The notes: generated from the sequence alone by a model not told the origin. Shown: positions 11,792-23,720, counted from the stretch's first letter. The stretch: DNA of 64,000 bases from Metallyticus violacea (GCA_030762175.1 CM060837.1:6280001-6344000); one strand, 5' to 3'. Translations and numbers: made by a program.

Positions 11792-11830
<39 letters not shown>

Positions 11831-11890
11831 TCGTTTTCGGTTCCTAGTAGATAGGATGAATTCAGTAATCTTTTATAAGTACAACTGCAA
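11395..11890 (-). repeat. Dispersed repeat F, copy 3 (longest)
   Basis: Inverted relative to copies 1 and 2. It contains at least two tandem modules: TTCTTGTTTTATTTAAATGA...CCAAATTTTGTAGGGAAAAA near 11490 and ATTTCAATGGCATATGCCGA...GTTGCGAAAAA near 11625. Each is followed by a TAAAC...CT-C-AATG-TCCGATTT block. A (TA)n array at 11793-11827 occupies the position of the (TG)n array in copy 2, and a CTAGTAGATAGG/CATTTACTAGG block flanks both. Confidence 0.65.
11793..11827. repeat. (TA)n microsatellite
   Basis: About 17 TA units within repeat F copy 3. Confidence 0.95.
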
Positions 11891-12665
11891 TGCGTTCGCT
11901 AAAAGCTATATAAAATCGCAGATTTTGAATAAATTATTTTAAAATGTAAATATTATTATAAATACAAATGAAATATTTTTTGTTATTTTGAGCTTTATAA
12001 CTCCCATTGCAGAACAAAGGAAAAAAAAAACAGAATAGCGAAGTACTGAAATAGATCTCACGGCAGTATCTGGCCAGATACTGTTGACCAACGTCGCTGT
12101 CACGCCAATGACATAAAATTGCCTCATTAACGTCCATCGTGACACTCCTGTTGGCAGTAAAATGGAAACGAGAACAGAAACAGGTCGTTAGTGTAAAGCA
12201 TTAACTGACTACGAGACCAAAGATACCGCTTTTAATTCTTTTTACTGCGGTGAAAAACTGCGGTAACTAATGCCTGGTTACTGCTCCAATAAACACGCCT
12301 TAGTGTTGAATCTAACAACTCTAATGACGACACTATACCTTGAGAAGAACCACAAACTGGCAGTGCTGTAAAAATTTCTACGTTTCTTGTAGTCAAAATC
12401 TCCTCATCACTGTAAATATTTGGCTATTTTCTCTTAAAACAGTGTACTATTGGTCATCTCTTTTAGACAGTTGTCTCAGAAATAAGTTTATTTTAATCGT
12501 AAAAGCATATAATCCTGTAATATATCACACCCTTGCTCTTATGTAAATCGATCATTAGGAAGCTACAAATTGAACATTTTTTTTACGCAACCGCAGCATT
12601 AGTATTTACGTTTTCGGCTTAGCTGCTGACGATAAGCGTTTCAAATGCGGGAAATAAATGAATCC

Positions 12666-12666
<1 letters not shown>

Positions 12667-12708
<42 letters not shown>
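12667..12708. repeat. (ATT)n microsatellite
   Basis: About 14 ATT units; it produces the poly-leucine run in the overlapping frame. Confidence 0.95.
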
Positions 12709-13878
12709 ATGTAATGATTAATATAACCACAATTTTTTCGGAACCTGCTGAAGGTTTACTTTCTAATTCAGCCTATCACAGCACAGTGTGTTCAAATTGT
12801 GCTTTCCCACTTTTTAGCATTTTGAAAAATTTTAAAAATATTATTAAAATCGTAAAAAAAAAAAATTATTCTAAAAAAACAGAAAACTGCGGTAGATCTT
12901 TTCAGCTTAGACATCAGTTCATAAAAAAGGCAGTCATTTGCAATATTTCAATTACAAAGCTAGCCGAATTTAGAATTTATCCCCCCCCCAAAAAAAATTA
13001 ACGAAGTTTTGCTGTTGGTAATTTTGAGTATCATCAAAATTTTATGTAGAAATTTGCGCATTGTGGTGATAATAACATAGGTGTGAATTAATCCTATAAA
13101 ACTGAACATGAAGTAACTTTGAGTGAAAAAATCATATATAAATAGAACAAAACCATTAATTTAGGACAAGAGCCCGACAAGATTAAAGTATATGTTTAAG
13201 ATAATGTTTATATTATGACTGATAGCACACGTTCTATAACATTGGATTGGATTTTTAGGATTGGAGAATATTTCAGCAGTTTAGCCTGAAAACCCCTACC
13301 CCTTACCCCAATGAGATGCCTCCGGGAAGGAGGAGGACAGTAGGCGGCCAGGTTAGACAAACTGCATGGCACAGTCGGAATTCATAATAATGTTTCCAAC
13401 GCCGGTGAAGTTCCCCTCCAAGAAGCTCCAGCCCCTCAGAAGGTCTGCTTGAATATCAGATGCGGGGCAGAAACCTTTAAAAACGCAAGCCACCGTTACA
13501 CCGCGCTTGCCCACCTCACTCTGACAATTTCGACGTGTAACAGAATCAACAGAATGAATAAAATCAACATTCGCTTAAGCGACCAGGTTAAATCACAATT
13601 AAAACAAAGGTCTAAACCCAGCACCTCCCGAATGTAAAACCCAAATATTGCCCTAAAACCCAAATACTGCCCTACTTGGTCTTTAAATGTAAATGTCTTC
13701 GTTAAAAAAATATAAGTTAATTATATTTGGAATACGTGAATCTTGTCAGGTATGCCTATGTATTATGATCCTGCAGGGTCAAGCGAGAAGTCAGTTGTAC
13801 TACTTTGACTTGAGAATGCAGGCTGTGTTATAGCTACATGTATAAGGTAAAATATAAGTCCTTTATTTGCTATGCACA

Positions 13879-13905
<27 letters not shown>
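13879..13905. repeat. T homopolymer
   Basis: About 27 consecutive T. Confidence 0.9.
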
Positions 13906-13910
<5 letters not shown>

Positions 13911-15079
13911 GGAGCATAAAACTGAAAAAGTACATTTATTAATATTTATATTCATAATTTCCAATTTTGGAAAAAAAATTTAAAACTTAGTGTTGGGAAA
14001 TCGTTTAAATATGCAATAAACAGATTTTTCTGCTAATCTTGCAAATTAATCATTACGTTAAACAAATCATTGGTTCAACAAGATATGAGCCTAAAATAAG
14101 ATATTGTTAAAAATTGCAGGGAGAAAGTACATTACATTGCAGAAATGTTAGCAACAAATTAAATATTGTTTAATTGTTTTAATAAGCCATATAAAGATAT
14201 TTTGGGCTGCATGCTAAGCGGAAGCATGATAAAAACAGTGAGAACAGTTTCTAGCGAAAGATCCACGCATTGAAATCACCCACCTGGAAGTTGAATAAAC
14301 CGTTAAAGGAAACAACCTCATACCACACTTGCGACCTAGAAGTGCACGAACCGGTACAAATATCCTCACAAAAACTCAAGTATTAACATAATTAAATAAA
14401 AGATCAGATATGAATTGATCAAGATTGCAAAAACTGAAAACTTATAGATCAAATAATTCAAATCTGTAACTGAAAATCATTTTGACTAGTGCGTTTTACT
14501 TTCTGAATGCTTCATTAATCCTCTTAAACCAAACCCTAACTTCATTATCTGGACAAAAGAGGCCACTTCTAAATTAAATGGATAGGATAAACGTATAGCG
14601 ACCCATTATTCGGAGACACTATCATAGGTGAAAAATATCAAGTAATTATGGAAGAAATTGTTCATACTTTCGATTTTTAATCAATTCATTTCATTTTACA
14701 ACAATATTGCGCTTCTACAGTTTAAACTACCAAAGGGAGGGAGTTTTATCTACCGATTTTAATTAGTGATGTATATTGTAAAATAACCCAGGTGTCTCCA
14801 TGTATTTTCCCTTCTGTGGAATTTAAACCTAAACCATTCTTGTGAAGTCATTGAGGATATCCATAGTAAATACAACATTTACGTAAACATATGTTTAAAG
14901 TGCGTCAGAATTATCAACTGCGGTTAGCTATAAACAGGCCCTTCTGAACAATATCTGTAAAATATTAACAAACTACCGCGCGATTAGTTTCGTTTTCGCT
15001 CCGCGTGTTTTACTTATGGGCGAGCGTGTCGCTGGATAGCCGGTTAGTTGGCCAATCATGTCTCGGTGATTAGCGGGAG

Positions 15080-15355
15080 TTTTTTTTTTTTTTAATAATG
15101 TTTAACGTCCGTTTTACTCCTGAGGCACCACAGGAGTTGGACACTGATGATACACGAGATGAAGTGATAAAATGGGAAAGGATTTTTAAGGAAGGAAGCG
15201 TTACAGGCCTGAATTTAGGGTACCTCCCCGGCATTTGCCATTTGTGAGGACTGAGAAAAACCTGGAAAATAACCTCCGTCAGAGAGAACGGTCCTAGCGG
15301 GATTCGAACTCCAGACCTCCCGCTCACGAGTTCGCGCCTTATGGCGGTGGCGGGA
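15080..15355 (-). mobile_element. SINE family B, near full length
   Basis: Minus strand, with the tail T-run (poly-A of the element) at 15080. Then come GTTTAACGTCC, GAGGCACCACAGG, GGCATTTGCC, the CTCCGTCAG block and a GGATTCGAACTCCAG B box, with the head ending near 15350. Its 5' edge lies a few bases from a DDE transposase tail at 15370. This suggests insertion into or beside that older element. Confidence 0.88.
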
Positions 15356-15369
15356 GGGTAAAACAACAA

Positions 15370-15700
15370 AACAAAAAAGAACTATACAACAACATACAAA
15401 CCAATTTAAGAGGCTCATTACTTACTAAATTATGAAATGAGGCATTGAAACTGCCCGCCTTCATCCTCCATACATTTTTGAGATTTTTTCAGGAAATTAT
15501 CCATCACTTCCTGTAGTTCATTTTCAGAAATCCGGACAATTTCCTGACGAATATTATCTTTGAGTTCTTATGTAGTGTGCGGGTTTGTCTTGTACATGAC
15601 ATTTTTTAATTTACCCCAAGAGATAATAATCGCAGATGGGCACAAATCTCTACTAATAACCCTGTGTTGTGGAAACACATTGTAAATTGCTCTCGTCGAA
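15370..15700 (-). mobile_element. C-terminal part of a Tc1/mariner-superfamily DDE transposase gene
   Basis: Read on the minus strand from about 15700: FPQHRVISRDLCPSA, then WGKLKNVMYKTNPHTT, a stop, then LKDNIRQEIVRISENELQEV and the C-terminal KKSQKCMEDEGGQFQ segment. This order (W-I/V-S-R, LWG-LK-VY-P-T, EL...I, short basic tail) is that of insect Tc1/mariner-like transposases with a DUF4817-type N-terminus. The catalytic core upstream is gone. It shares its tail with 9505-9690. Confidence 0.65.
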
Positions 15701-16516
15701 TAAATAAGTTGGCCCTATGATTCTTTCACCACTGCGTTAACATTAATGAATCAAACATAAAGACGCGCTATGCCGTTGTAAACACAGGAGGCGTAATACA
15801 CTTTATGTATACTGTCGAAGTAAGAAACGAACTACACAACAACCACCCGGGAATAGCTGCTTATGGCTGCGATAGTCAACAAGGTTAACAATTAAGTAAG
15901 CGGCTTGATACCCTCTTCACCATGCGGCCAGCCAGTGAGGGCTTGCTCGTAGGAAAAACCCCGCCGCATCACTGATTGACGCACCAGTAAGACTGTGATA
16001 AACCTTTATAGCACACCGTTTAGATTTCTAAAGAGTAAATTGTTGGCGCAACCATAATAACGATTGCAAAGTTAGTAGGGGTACCTAAAACTACTTTATA
16101 TACTATCACGAAAATTCAAGGGATACTTCTTCTAGATATAATAATGACAGAAAGACGAAACTGATGGATAGGGGCAGGAGAGCGTTAAGGGGGATTGTTG
16201 TCTTTGAGAAGAAGATCATTGGCACAAAAGTGACTGCTGACTCAAGATAACGCAGTTTGAGCTAGAACACTGTGTATTCATGACAGAGCTTATGTTGCTA
16301 AACCTCTTGCAACGCAGGAGAATGTAAAAAGGCGAGTTTCGAGGTGCAAGGAGCTCGAAACCTGAACTGCAGATGGAAACACCTGCAGAAACATACAATA
16401 CATAATGGAAACTCTCTCATGGTTGGGATTGTCATAACATGGTAACTGTTAAATGTCTTCTAGTGGAAAAACCTTGGGGATGTCCTTGGAATATATGGGA
16501 ATATATGCCTAATGTT

Positions 16517-16566
<50 letters not shown>

Positions 16567-16695
16567 ACAACATTTATGGTTTTCGTTGCAAAACAAAGGA
16601 AATATCAAGGAATTGGAGCAGTTTAGAAATGGTATAGAATTCAACTGGCCATCATCAATGATTTGCATGCATAAATATCCAGGGATAATATATAT
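15701..16695. other. Intergenic DNA, no gene seen
   Basis: No recognised gene or shared repeat apart from the TG array at 16519-16562. Confidence 0.4.
16519..16562. repeat. (TG)n microsatellite
   Basis: About 22 TG units. The CVCVCV run in the overlapping frame is an artefact of this array. Confidence 0.95.
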
Positions 16696-16885
16696 AATGT
16701 AATAAATTAACAGTAATTATAATAGTAGTAAAGGATAAAACACTAAGAAAAATCACACTTGAGATTCGCTTGTCTTCTTGCGATGGAAGGACTCCACGAG
16801 TCCGGAATATAGCGATCTCAAGTGTGATTTTTTCTTAGTGTTTTATCCTTTACTACTATTATAATTACTGTTAATTTGTTACATT
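16696..16885. repeat. Near-perfect 75-bp inverted repeat (long hairpin)
   Basis: The left arm 16696-16770 and right arm 16811-16885 are reverse complements apart from one T/C difference and two single-base indels. The 40-base loop (16771-16810) holds a perfect smaller hairpin, GGACTC-CAC-GAGTCC (16789-16803). The arms include AAAGGATAAAACACTAAG and TCACACTTGAGAT. No matching copy was seen elsewhere in the window. It could be a foldback or MITE-type element, a recent inverted duplication, a hairpin-RNA locus or an assembly foldback artefact. No TA duplication is obvious. Confidence 0.9.
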
Positions 16886-17934
16886 GTTAATAGTGTTACT
16901 TTATTTTTCTTTTTCTTTTATATTATATATATATCTCACTAAAATGCATATTTGTGAAACAAACGTTAACTCTACGTGACCGCAAACCCCATTTGATGAT
17001 TCCTTTTTAACTATTGTGCTCTTTCCCGCTTGGGACAATTGCGTGAGACTGCCTAAAACACCACTCCTAACGTTTAGAAACCAGAACCGAAGAAAAGTGA
17101 AAAGGAAGAAGACAGAAGGAGGAATGAAATCGGAGGAACGAAAGAACCCGAATAAAAACACATTGCAAGGTCGATTACGATTTTATTGATCAACCGTTTT
17201 TACTCTATAGTGCTATTTAATATCTTCGGAAAGCTGAGTTGGTAATTATGTATACAGTTCAACATTTGCACCTAAATTCAATGAACTTTCTTACAGTAGG
17301 CATACATATAACAAAAACATTGATAAGGATACAAACGTTCGCTTTTAGAGCAATTAAGAATTTGGCCACCCCTGAGTTGTTCGCGAAATTGAGCAAAGGG
17401 ATTAGGCAGTACGTATGTGCAACCACCTGCCCCCAGACAAAGAGAGCATCGCGGTGGTCATGAATCAATCAATACACTCGTCCATCTGGAATCCGTGACA
17501 TTCACTTGTTATTCTCTCGTTGCCTTCCCTAGACAGGATTATCGAGTGCCCCTTGGGACCCGGCAACCCAACTGACGGTCCCGAACAGCACGAGGTTTAC
17601 ATCACAGGAGCAATGGGTGCTTGCACACCGAACTTCATCTTCTGTTCAATATACAGCGCCAGCCATTTCATCCTACGGGACAATGGTTTGTGTGGATGGT
17701 AGTACTCATCCCAAGGGTATAATTTAGCTTTCTGCCTGGAAAGGCTTCCAATTGGTTGCAGCGTTCCAGAAGGAAAGATGCGGGAGTGACTTTGTGTAAA
17801 TATGTGATACTTCAGTGTTAACCGCTAACACGTTATCACAACAACAGAATCAGCAGAATGTTTTCTCGCCTAGCAATTATTAAATTAAACAATTTTAGGA
17901 CGAACCAGAACTTTATAGTGCAGAATATTATTAG
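16886..17934. other. Intergenic DNA, no gene assigned
   Basis: A less AT-rich section at 17380-17720 has short frames on both strands (17259-17468 minus, 17520-17702 plus) without recognisable domains. Confidence 0.35.
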
Positions 17935-18081
17935 TAGTGTTTAACGGCCATTTTTACTGCTGACGCACCACAGGCGGTGGACACTGATGATACATGAATA
18001 AAGGAAGGAAGTTTACGGTAACTCTCCGGAATTTGCCATTTATGAGCACTGAGGAAAACCTGGATAAACCTCAGTCAGATG
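17935..18081 (-). mobile_element. SINE family B, 5' truncated
   Basis: Contains the 3' tail (GTTTAACGGCC, CACCACAGGCGGTGGACACT) and the ATTTGCCATTTATGAG/CTCAGTCAG body. The tRNA-like head is absent, and the A-rich/GGAAAGGATT segment is deleted. Confidence 0.8.
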
Positions 18082-18249
18082 GGTGCAACTCTATCTTGGC
18101 ACCTGCTGATATTGCTGTCTTAGTTTCGAAAAAAAAATGAGGTCATTTTAAGGCGTCTCTTATGGACATTAGAATGTTAATGGCTAGCTCTGTTTATTGT
18201 CGCATATTAAAATTAATTTTACTTTCAAAAGCTAACAAATAACATTCAA

Positions 18250-18325
18250 GCATAACAAGAATTCGAACCTAGTTAGGTATTGTTACTAGGCATGTGCTTT
18301 TGTCTACTCAGCAATCAGAGCACAG
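18250..18325 (-). repeat. tRNA-like remnant (Thr-like), probably a SINE head
   Basis: On the minus strand: an A-box-like TGCTGAGTAGAC, a loop CTAGTAA (anticodon-like AGT) and a B-box-like AGGTTCGAATTC in tRNA order and spacing. The stems do not pair well, so a working tRNA-Thr is unlikely. Confidence 0.35.
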
Positions 18326-18469
18326 GGCCTGAGTAAAACTATTTTCTGTTTATAGATTAATTTAACACAATGAATCCGGTGTATTTTGGATCAAGCTTTA
18401 ACGAATGTTTCTGAAGTACTCCCAATTCGTCATGGTTTATAGCCGTTGTTTATTTTTTATAAAATTTTA

Positions 18470-18570
18470 TCAGAGGCCTCCTCTTTCTTCTTTGACATGC
18501 CATAAATCTACGACAGGAGACCCACAGCTTTATTTTCCTTCCGGAGGAGGCCTCATACTCGCCCCAAAAA
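18470..18570 (-). mobile_element. SINE family A body fragment
   Basis: Diverged match to the middle of SINE A on the minus strand: AGAGGCCTC, CCATAAATCTACGACAGGAG, CTTTATTTTCCTTCCGGAGG and CGCCCCAAAAAA. Head and tail are missing. Confidence 0.65.
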
Positions 18571-18660
18571 ACTCTAGTGATTACAAATAATTGAAATTTA
18601 GAGGGACTGAAAAATCTGTTACGATTTGGATTTAAAATTGAAGTAATCCCATCTCTAAAA

Positions 18661-19345
18661 CAGGGTGTAAACAAAAAGGTGCGTCAAAACTTTGGAGAAG
18701 CGTTGCTCACAGATTAAAAATATTATGAACATGTGATCGGAGTTGTAAGAACCCTGCATCTATACCACATAGAATAATATTCCAAAACAGAACTGTGGGA
18801 AACGAAAAGTCATATTAAATATTCAAAATGTCCTCCGTTAGCACGGATACATCCACCATGTCGTCGCATGCACTCCCTGATGTGTCTCTGGAGTATCTCG
18901 TATTGTCTGACAGCCTTGCACAATACGAGCACGAACACTCTCTACACCTTCAGCTAGTCCATAGAGCATATAAACATCTACCAACTCCGCATTTGAATAC
19001 CTCATCTTACTGTACCAGGAATGAGGTCCATCAACACACAGAACTGACACTATGTGCTCGGTGCTACCTCAGAATTAAAGCGAGAAGCATAACTAGCGGA
19101 TTACGTGGTACAGAACGATCATAACAACCGTGAACCTAGGAGCTAAGAGTAGTTACAACACCCCCGCCCCATTTAACTAGAGTTGAATGGAATGTTTACC
19201 TACTGTGCGTATTAAGCCACTGTTATGTTGTGGGGTTTTTGCTACAGGACAGCTATGCTGGCATTCTAGGTTTCATATTACACCGTGTAAGTGGAGTTGT
19301 AGACAAAGGGCTTTAACAAAGAAATAAAACATATCCATAATGATT
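18661..19345 (-). mobile_element. Short CAGGGTGTAAC element, copy 1 (internally deleted DDE transposon)
   Basis: The plus-strand left edge at 18661 is CAGGGTGTAAACAAAAAGGT, the same terminal motif that ends the 51.8-52.3 kb copy. On the minus strand an open stretch (about 19050-18838) begins YSNAELVDVYMLYGLAEG, like the DUF4817-type helix-turn-helix at the N-terminus of many insect Tc1/mariner-like transposases. It passes straight into a C-terminal-like RECMRRHGG/CIRANGGHFE segment in a shifted frame. The DDE core is missing in all three copies. The leader contains a shared CCCCCGCCCCATTTAAC block. Confidence 0.65.
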
Positions 19346-22300
19346 CAATAGGTTTTGCATTTATCTTATTTCACTTAATTTCAATTTCACAACGACCATC
19401 TGTATCTTACACAGCAATGATATGAGATCATTATTGATTATTAATTCTGAATCGAAGTTTTCCTTTGACCTGCGCAATCACTGGAAACTAATATAGCACG
19501 AGTTTCCTAACTTAAAATATTTATGTAAAATTATTTTTAAAAATAAATGCAACTTTCTTCCTAAAGTTTCCTATACCAAGAAAATTTGCGAAAATATCTT
19601 AATGGCTTCATACTTCCAGTGAAGATTGTATTTCGTAAACAGAAGCCATGTGTTCTCATTGGTGTGTCATATTACAACCTTTCCTGACATCAATCACATT
19701 ATCTGTTAGCACGATGGTGAGACATTGAAATATGACGGCTGGAGGAATGAATCATTGTATTATGTATATTTACATACGGTAACAGCGAGTTTATAGTATG
19801 AACCCATCAATAATAATAACATATGAACTGATAAATGTTTGCTTATATTGTGATGAAATACTGGGTTACATATGCAGAAGTAAGTAACGCTATTTTTGTT
19901 TAAGCACAAAGAAATTGAAGTTTTTAAGAAAAGTAATGTTAAAAAAAAGTTATGATAATTATACCGAGTCTTCTTAAACAAAAATTAAACCGCTTAACTA
20001 GAAAATAGTCCCAAAGTGGTTGCCGTTAAACAGCAGTATCACAGTAAGGGTTTTGTGCAGTTAAAGGTTAGAAGTCACTAAATCAGGGTTCTAAGATAGC
20101 TGAAAAATGTGTCGATGGGCTGCATATACAGTATACTTTTAATAAGGTAATTTTTCACATATATGCTGATTCCTTGCGTCTGTTGCCAACTTGCAAGTCC
20201 AAACGAAATATATTTTTTATGCTCTAAATACACAAATGTTACATTTTTCATCCAGTTGATTAATATTTATGAAATTTAAACTTTTTTTTGAAACTTTAAG
20301 GCCAATACTATGTAGACATTTTGGGCATTTATACCGTATCTTTATTCCGCTATGCTAACGGAATTTGTGTATACTAGTGGAAACCGGTAAATCTTCAATG
20401 AATGCTCTTCTATGACGTAGGATTCCGTCAACTGTATCGTTTGCATTTCTACAGAAAGTGCACATAGAATGTTGTTGTGTTTGTAAATTATGTCGAAAGT
20501 TGTTTATACGATAGAGCAAAAATATTAATTTATATATGACTGTTACAAGTACTGTAGAAAACGGCGTCGTGCTATATACAGTTTTCAGATTGGTGAACAA
20601 AATTCGAACATAAATCATTTTCAATCACAACAGGCCGGGACAAAAATCCGTAACAGAGTAAAAGCTTGATAGAATAGAAACTTCTTATCCAAAGCCATTA
20701 ACATGGTTAGCCCAGCAAGTTGGTGTGTCTGTTGACAGTACGTATAATGCCACTTAGCGGCTGCATTTTTATGTGTACCTGGAGGCGCTGAAAAAAAATA
20801 TCAGATATTGTTGGTTTTGGTTTCCTTGGCAGATGTAACGTGCCAACATTTTTGTTCAAGTAGCACTCTATGCAGACACGATGTGATAAAGTACCAATAC
20901 ACGCAAGAGTTCTCATTTTAAGCTTAATTTTTTTTCATTTTAATAAGAACTGATATTTTTATAAATTATTTTACAAAAATAAAAATTAATATATTTTTTA
21001 AAACCACAAACATTTTAAAAACAATTACACGTATATTTTTAAAATTCTGTATCGCTTATAAAAATAATGTTATCTCAAACCTCTATGTGGTAAGTAGTTT
21101 AATTCTTTGAAAACTATGTAATCCTACCATGTTTTGTATAAAGCATTGTTTAAAATGCTATTATTATTATTATTATTATTAAATTTTTTATATCAAAGTA
21201 GCTCTTTTTAATGATTAAAGTGTACTGTAATCTTGTGTTATATTTGACAACCAAATCACTATATTTTTAATAATATAATGCATTAATAAAATAGTAACAA
21301 ATTAAAGTATACTTTGTGATTGAATATGTGAAAATGCTGGAAAAAATAAAAATACATTGTAAAAAAGTCAATGCTAATGTTTCATCTATGGCTAAAATTC
21401 TCCTCTAGGGCTTTGTTTTTAAATCTCATTCAGCTGTGATTTTTTTGTTTTTGATTGTGTTTTAAATTAAATTGTAATTGAAAATACAGAACAGAAGGTG
21501 AAGGATTGAATGGTGTTAAAAATTCACTAGAGAACTGAACTTTTTATAACATAATAATTCATTTCTTTTTCTTCTGCTTTGTTTCGATACATTATTATAA
21601 GTATAGAACAGAGAATTAAAACTTACTACGTGGAAAACACCAACAAAACATAAGTAAAAATACAGGAAGAATTGGGAATTTTTGGCACCTAGTAATTTAA
21701 GTACTATCGCTCTAGGATACTATGTACAGAACACCAAAATAGCATGCATATTAAAAAACGTTTTACACCATACGATGTCATGTCCACTTTTACTGCAAAC
21801 AGCTGCTAAATTAAATTCACTTCAAATGAGAAATATGGGATAAATATACACCTTTTGAACCTATAAAGAGATGACTATTTTATAATACTAAGATTAGTAA
21901 AATAAAAAAATGAAAAAATAACTTTTCTCCATTAATTTTCTAAAAAAAAACTAGTTTGCCTTATGACTTGGGTTAGAGGTTTCTGCTGATAGGCCTCCAA
22001 GACCAGCGGTCTTATTAAATCCACAACTTGGTTCAATGTTAGTACTGTCGTTATAAATTTTGTGGGAAAATATTGGCCACACTGCTATTTTCATTACGCG
22101 CAGTAGCCGGGACATTATGTAAACATAAATTTCAGTCTTAATCGACCTGTCCTACCATTGACTTTAAACACCTGTTTAGGCTTTATGTACTTTCACACAG
22201 TGTATTACTCTTTGGCTGCTAAGTGTCCCGTAGCTGCAGCGCCCGTCCCAAAAATTTGCTACCCTAAATGTATATATTAACATGTACACAAGGTTATTTG

Positions 22301-22599
22301 ACATATGGACCACCTAAATCCGGGTGTTTAATGGGAAAATACAGCTGCCAAATCGGGGCGAAAATTTTTGTTTTTAGTTTAATATTAGTGTTGAAAAGAA
22401 TATAGGAAGATTTTCTTGTAAACAAAGGATTGAGGTAGGTTTATGGAGTACTACTCACTTGGTTTCAAATAATTTAAATAAGTCCCAGGAAGTGCAGGGA
22501 AAATAATATACAGGAATTGTAATCTCAATTGGTAATAAAAACTGTACAGAATGTAACAAAATATATGTTTAAATCTTGAGGCAAGATTTCCTGCATATG
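19346..22599. other. Long AT-rich interval, no gene
   Basis: More than 3 kb with no coding region. A short plus-strand segment near 20690-20790 reads (T)WLAQQVGVSVDSTYNAT, which resembles a transposase helix-turn-helix, but the support is weak. An ATT run lies at 21160-21181. Confidence 0.4.
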
Positions 22600-23235
22600 T
22601 TACATGAACATGGGTTCTGAAACACTTTATTTTCTTGTTAGAGCCCTTTGTCTACACCATGTGATATGCAAGCTAGAATGTCCGCATAGCTGTTCTGTGG
22701 CAATAACCCCACAACAGAACAGTTGCTTAACATGTAAAAATTCGCCTTTAAATCTGTTTAAACGGGGTGGGGGTCCCTAGGTTCACCGACCATGTGTCAT
22801 TCTGTACCACGAAGTTCGTTTGTTATCCAGTTCATTGCTTGTCGTGGCGCCGAGCATGTAGTGTCAGTTCTGTGTGTTTACAGACCTCGTTCCAGGTACA
22901 GTAAAATATGGATTTGTCAGATACTCATATGATTTATGTATTAGCTGAAGGTGTAGAGAGTTTTCTTGATTGTATTCAGCAAGGCTGCCAGACAACACAA
23001 GAAACTCCAGTAATATATCAGCACACCAGGGAGTTCATACGAAGGCGGGTTGATGGATGTATCCGTGCTAATGGAGTACATTTTGAACACTTCATATGAT
23101 TCCCTGTTTCCCACAGTTGTGTTTTCGAATATTGGCACATGTGTAGAAAAAGGGCTCTGACAAGAAAATAAAGCATTGCATATTAACATATTTGCACTCT
23201 CTAAATGCAAGGAATGTTTCCACAAAGTTTTTACA
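22600..23235 (+). mobile_element. Short CAGGGTGTAAC element, copy 2
   Basis: Plus-strand homologue of copies at 18.7 and 51.8 kb: leader with TAGCTGTTCTGTGGCAATAA and GGGGTGGGGG, then the 63-codon frame 22908-23099. That frame starts DLSDTHMIYVLAEGVES (DUF4817-like) and ends RRRVDGCIRANGVHFEHF, with only ~30 residues between. The clean CAGGGTG termini are not visible in this copy. A LINE tail begins just downstream. Confidence 0.65.
22908..23099 (+). pseudogene. Internally deleted transposase frame (N- plus C-terminus)
   Basis: 63 codons uninterrupted. Residues 2-17 resemble the start of a DUF4817-type HTH, which binds transposon ends in this class. Residues 40-62 (EFIRRRVDGCIRANGVHFEH) resemble the last residues of these transposases. 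No catalytic Asp or Glu region is present. It could be read as a tiny HTH-only protein, but the sister copies are frameshifted, which argues for a relic. Confidence 0.55.
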
Positions 23236-23249
23236 TGCCTTCACAAACA

Positions 23250-23720
23250 GAAAAACAAAGAAACAAAATTCAAATGTGCCAAAGAAAATGCTACGCAAGA
23301 TCCTGGGAATAACTTTGAAGGACAAAATATCTACAGTATTAATACATCAGTTATCTCAGACAACAGACATCGCACAAACAGCTACCAGAAACAAATGGGG
23401 CGGTCGCGTCGCAAGAATGAGGACAATAGATGGACCTACAAGATCTCCATGTGGGACCCAGTATAGGAAAAGGACAGAAGAAGATGAACAGACCTCTACA
23501 GGTCAAGATTGGTCAAGAGAAGAGGAAGAGAAAAAAATGTAATTTTCTCGAGAAGCAACTAGTGCAGTGAGAAATGGAGTAACCAAAGAGTGTCTTAAAC
23601 AGCATACGAACAACTAGCGAGGAATAGCTCACCGCGTTAGGAAAAAGCGAGCTTTCCCTACTTGTTCAGAGGCCTCTGCCCTTAAGAGACACAATAGCTA
23701 GCCTTATCTTTATCTTTTGT
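23250..23720 (+). mobile_element. LINE 3' end with reverse-transcriptase C-terminus (frameshifted)
   Basis: Two overlapping frames together give the C-terminal motif order of an insect non-LTR ORF2: KMLRKILGITLKDKIS, TDIAQTA, KWGGRVARM, then in the other frame NRWTYKISMWDP. Further degraded residues (QDWSREEEEK, then EATSAVRNGV) follow. The RT catalytic YxDD part lies upstream of the truncation and is absent. The copy ends near 23720 with a TTATCTTTATCTTTT tail. The clade may be RTE/BovB-like, but that is uncertain. Confidence 0.7.

Larger units (their letters stand above)
11891..15079. other. Intergenic DNA with simple repeats
   Basis: No gene recognised in 3.2 kb. It contains an ATT array (12667-12708), a C-run near 12981 and a T-run (13879-13905). 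A GC-richer section at 13290-13450 includes a CCTACCCCTTACCCC stretch. Short open frames across these are composition effects. Confidence 0.4.

Noticed and set aside
12645..13001. 118-codon frame with poly-leucine
   Set aside because: Produced by the ATT array and A-rich DNA; no domain.
16439..16702. 87-codon frame with CVCV run
   Set aside because: Translation of the TG array.
20690..20916. Transposase HTH near AQQVGVSVDSTYNAT
   Set aside because: Only one short motif, with no flanking transposase segments or terminal repeats; kept as a note in the interval entry.
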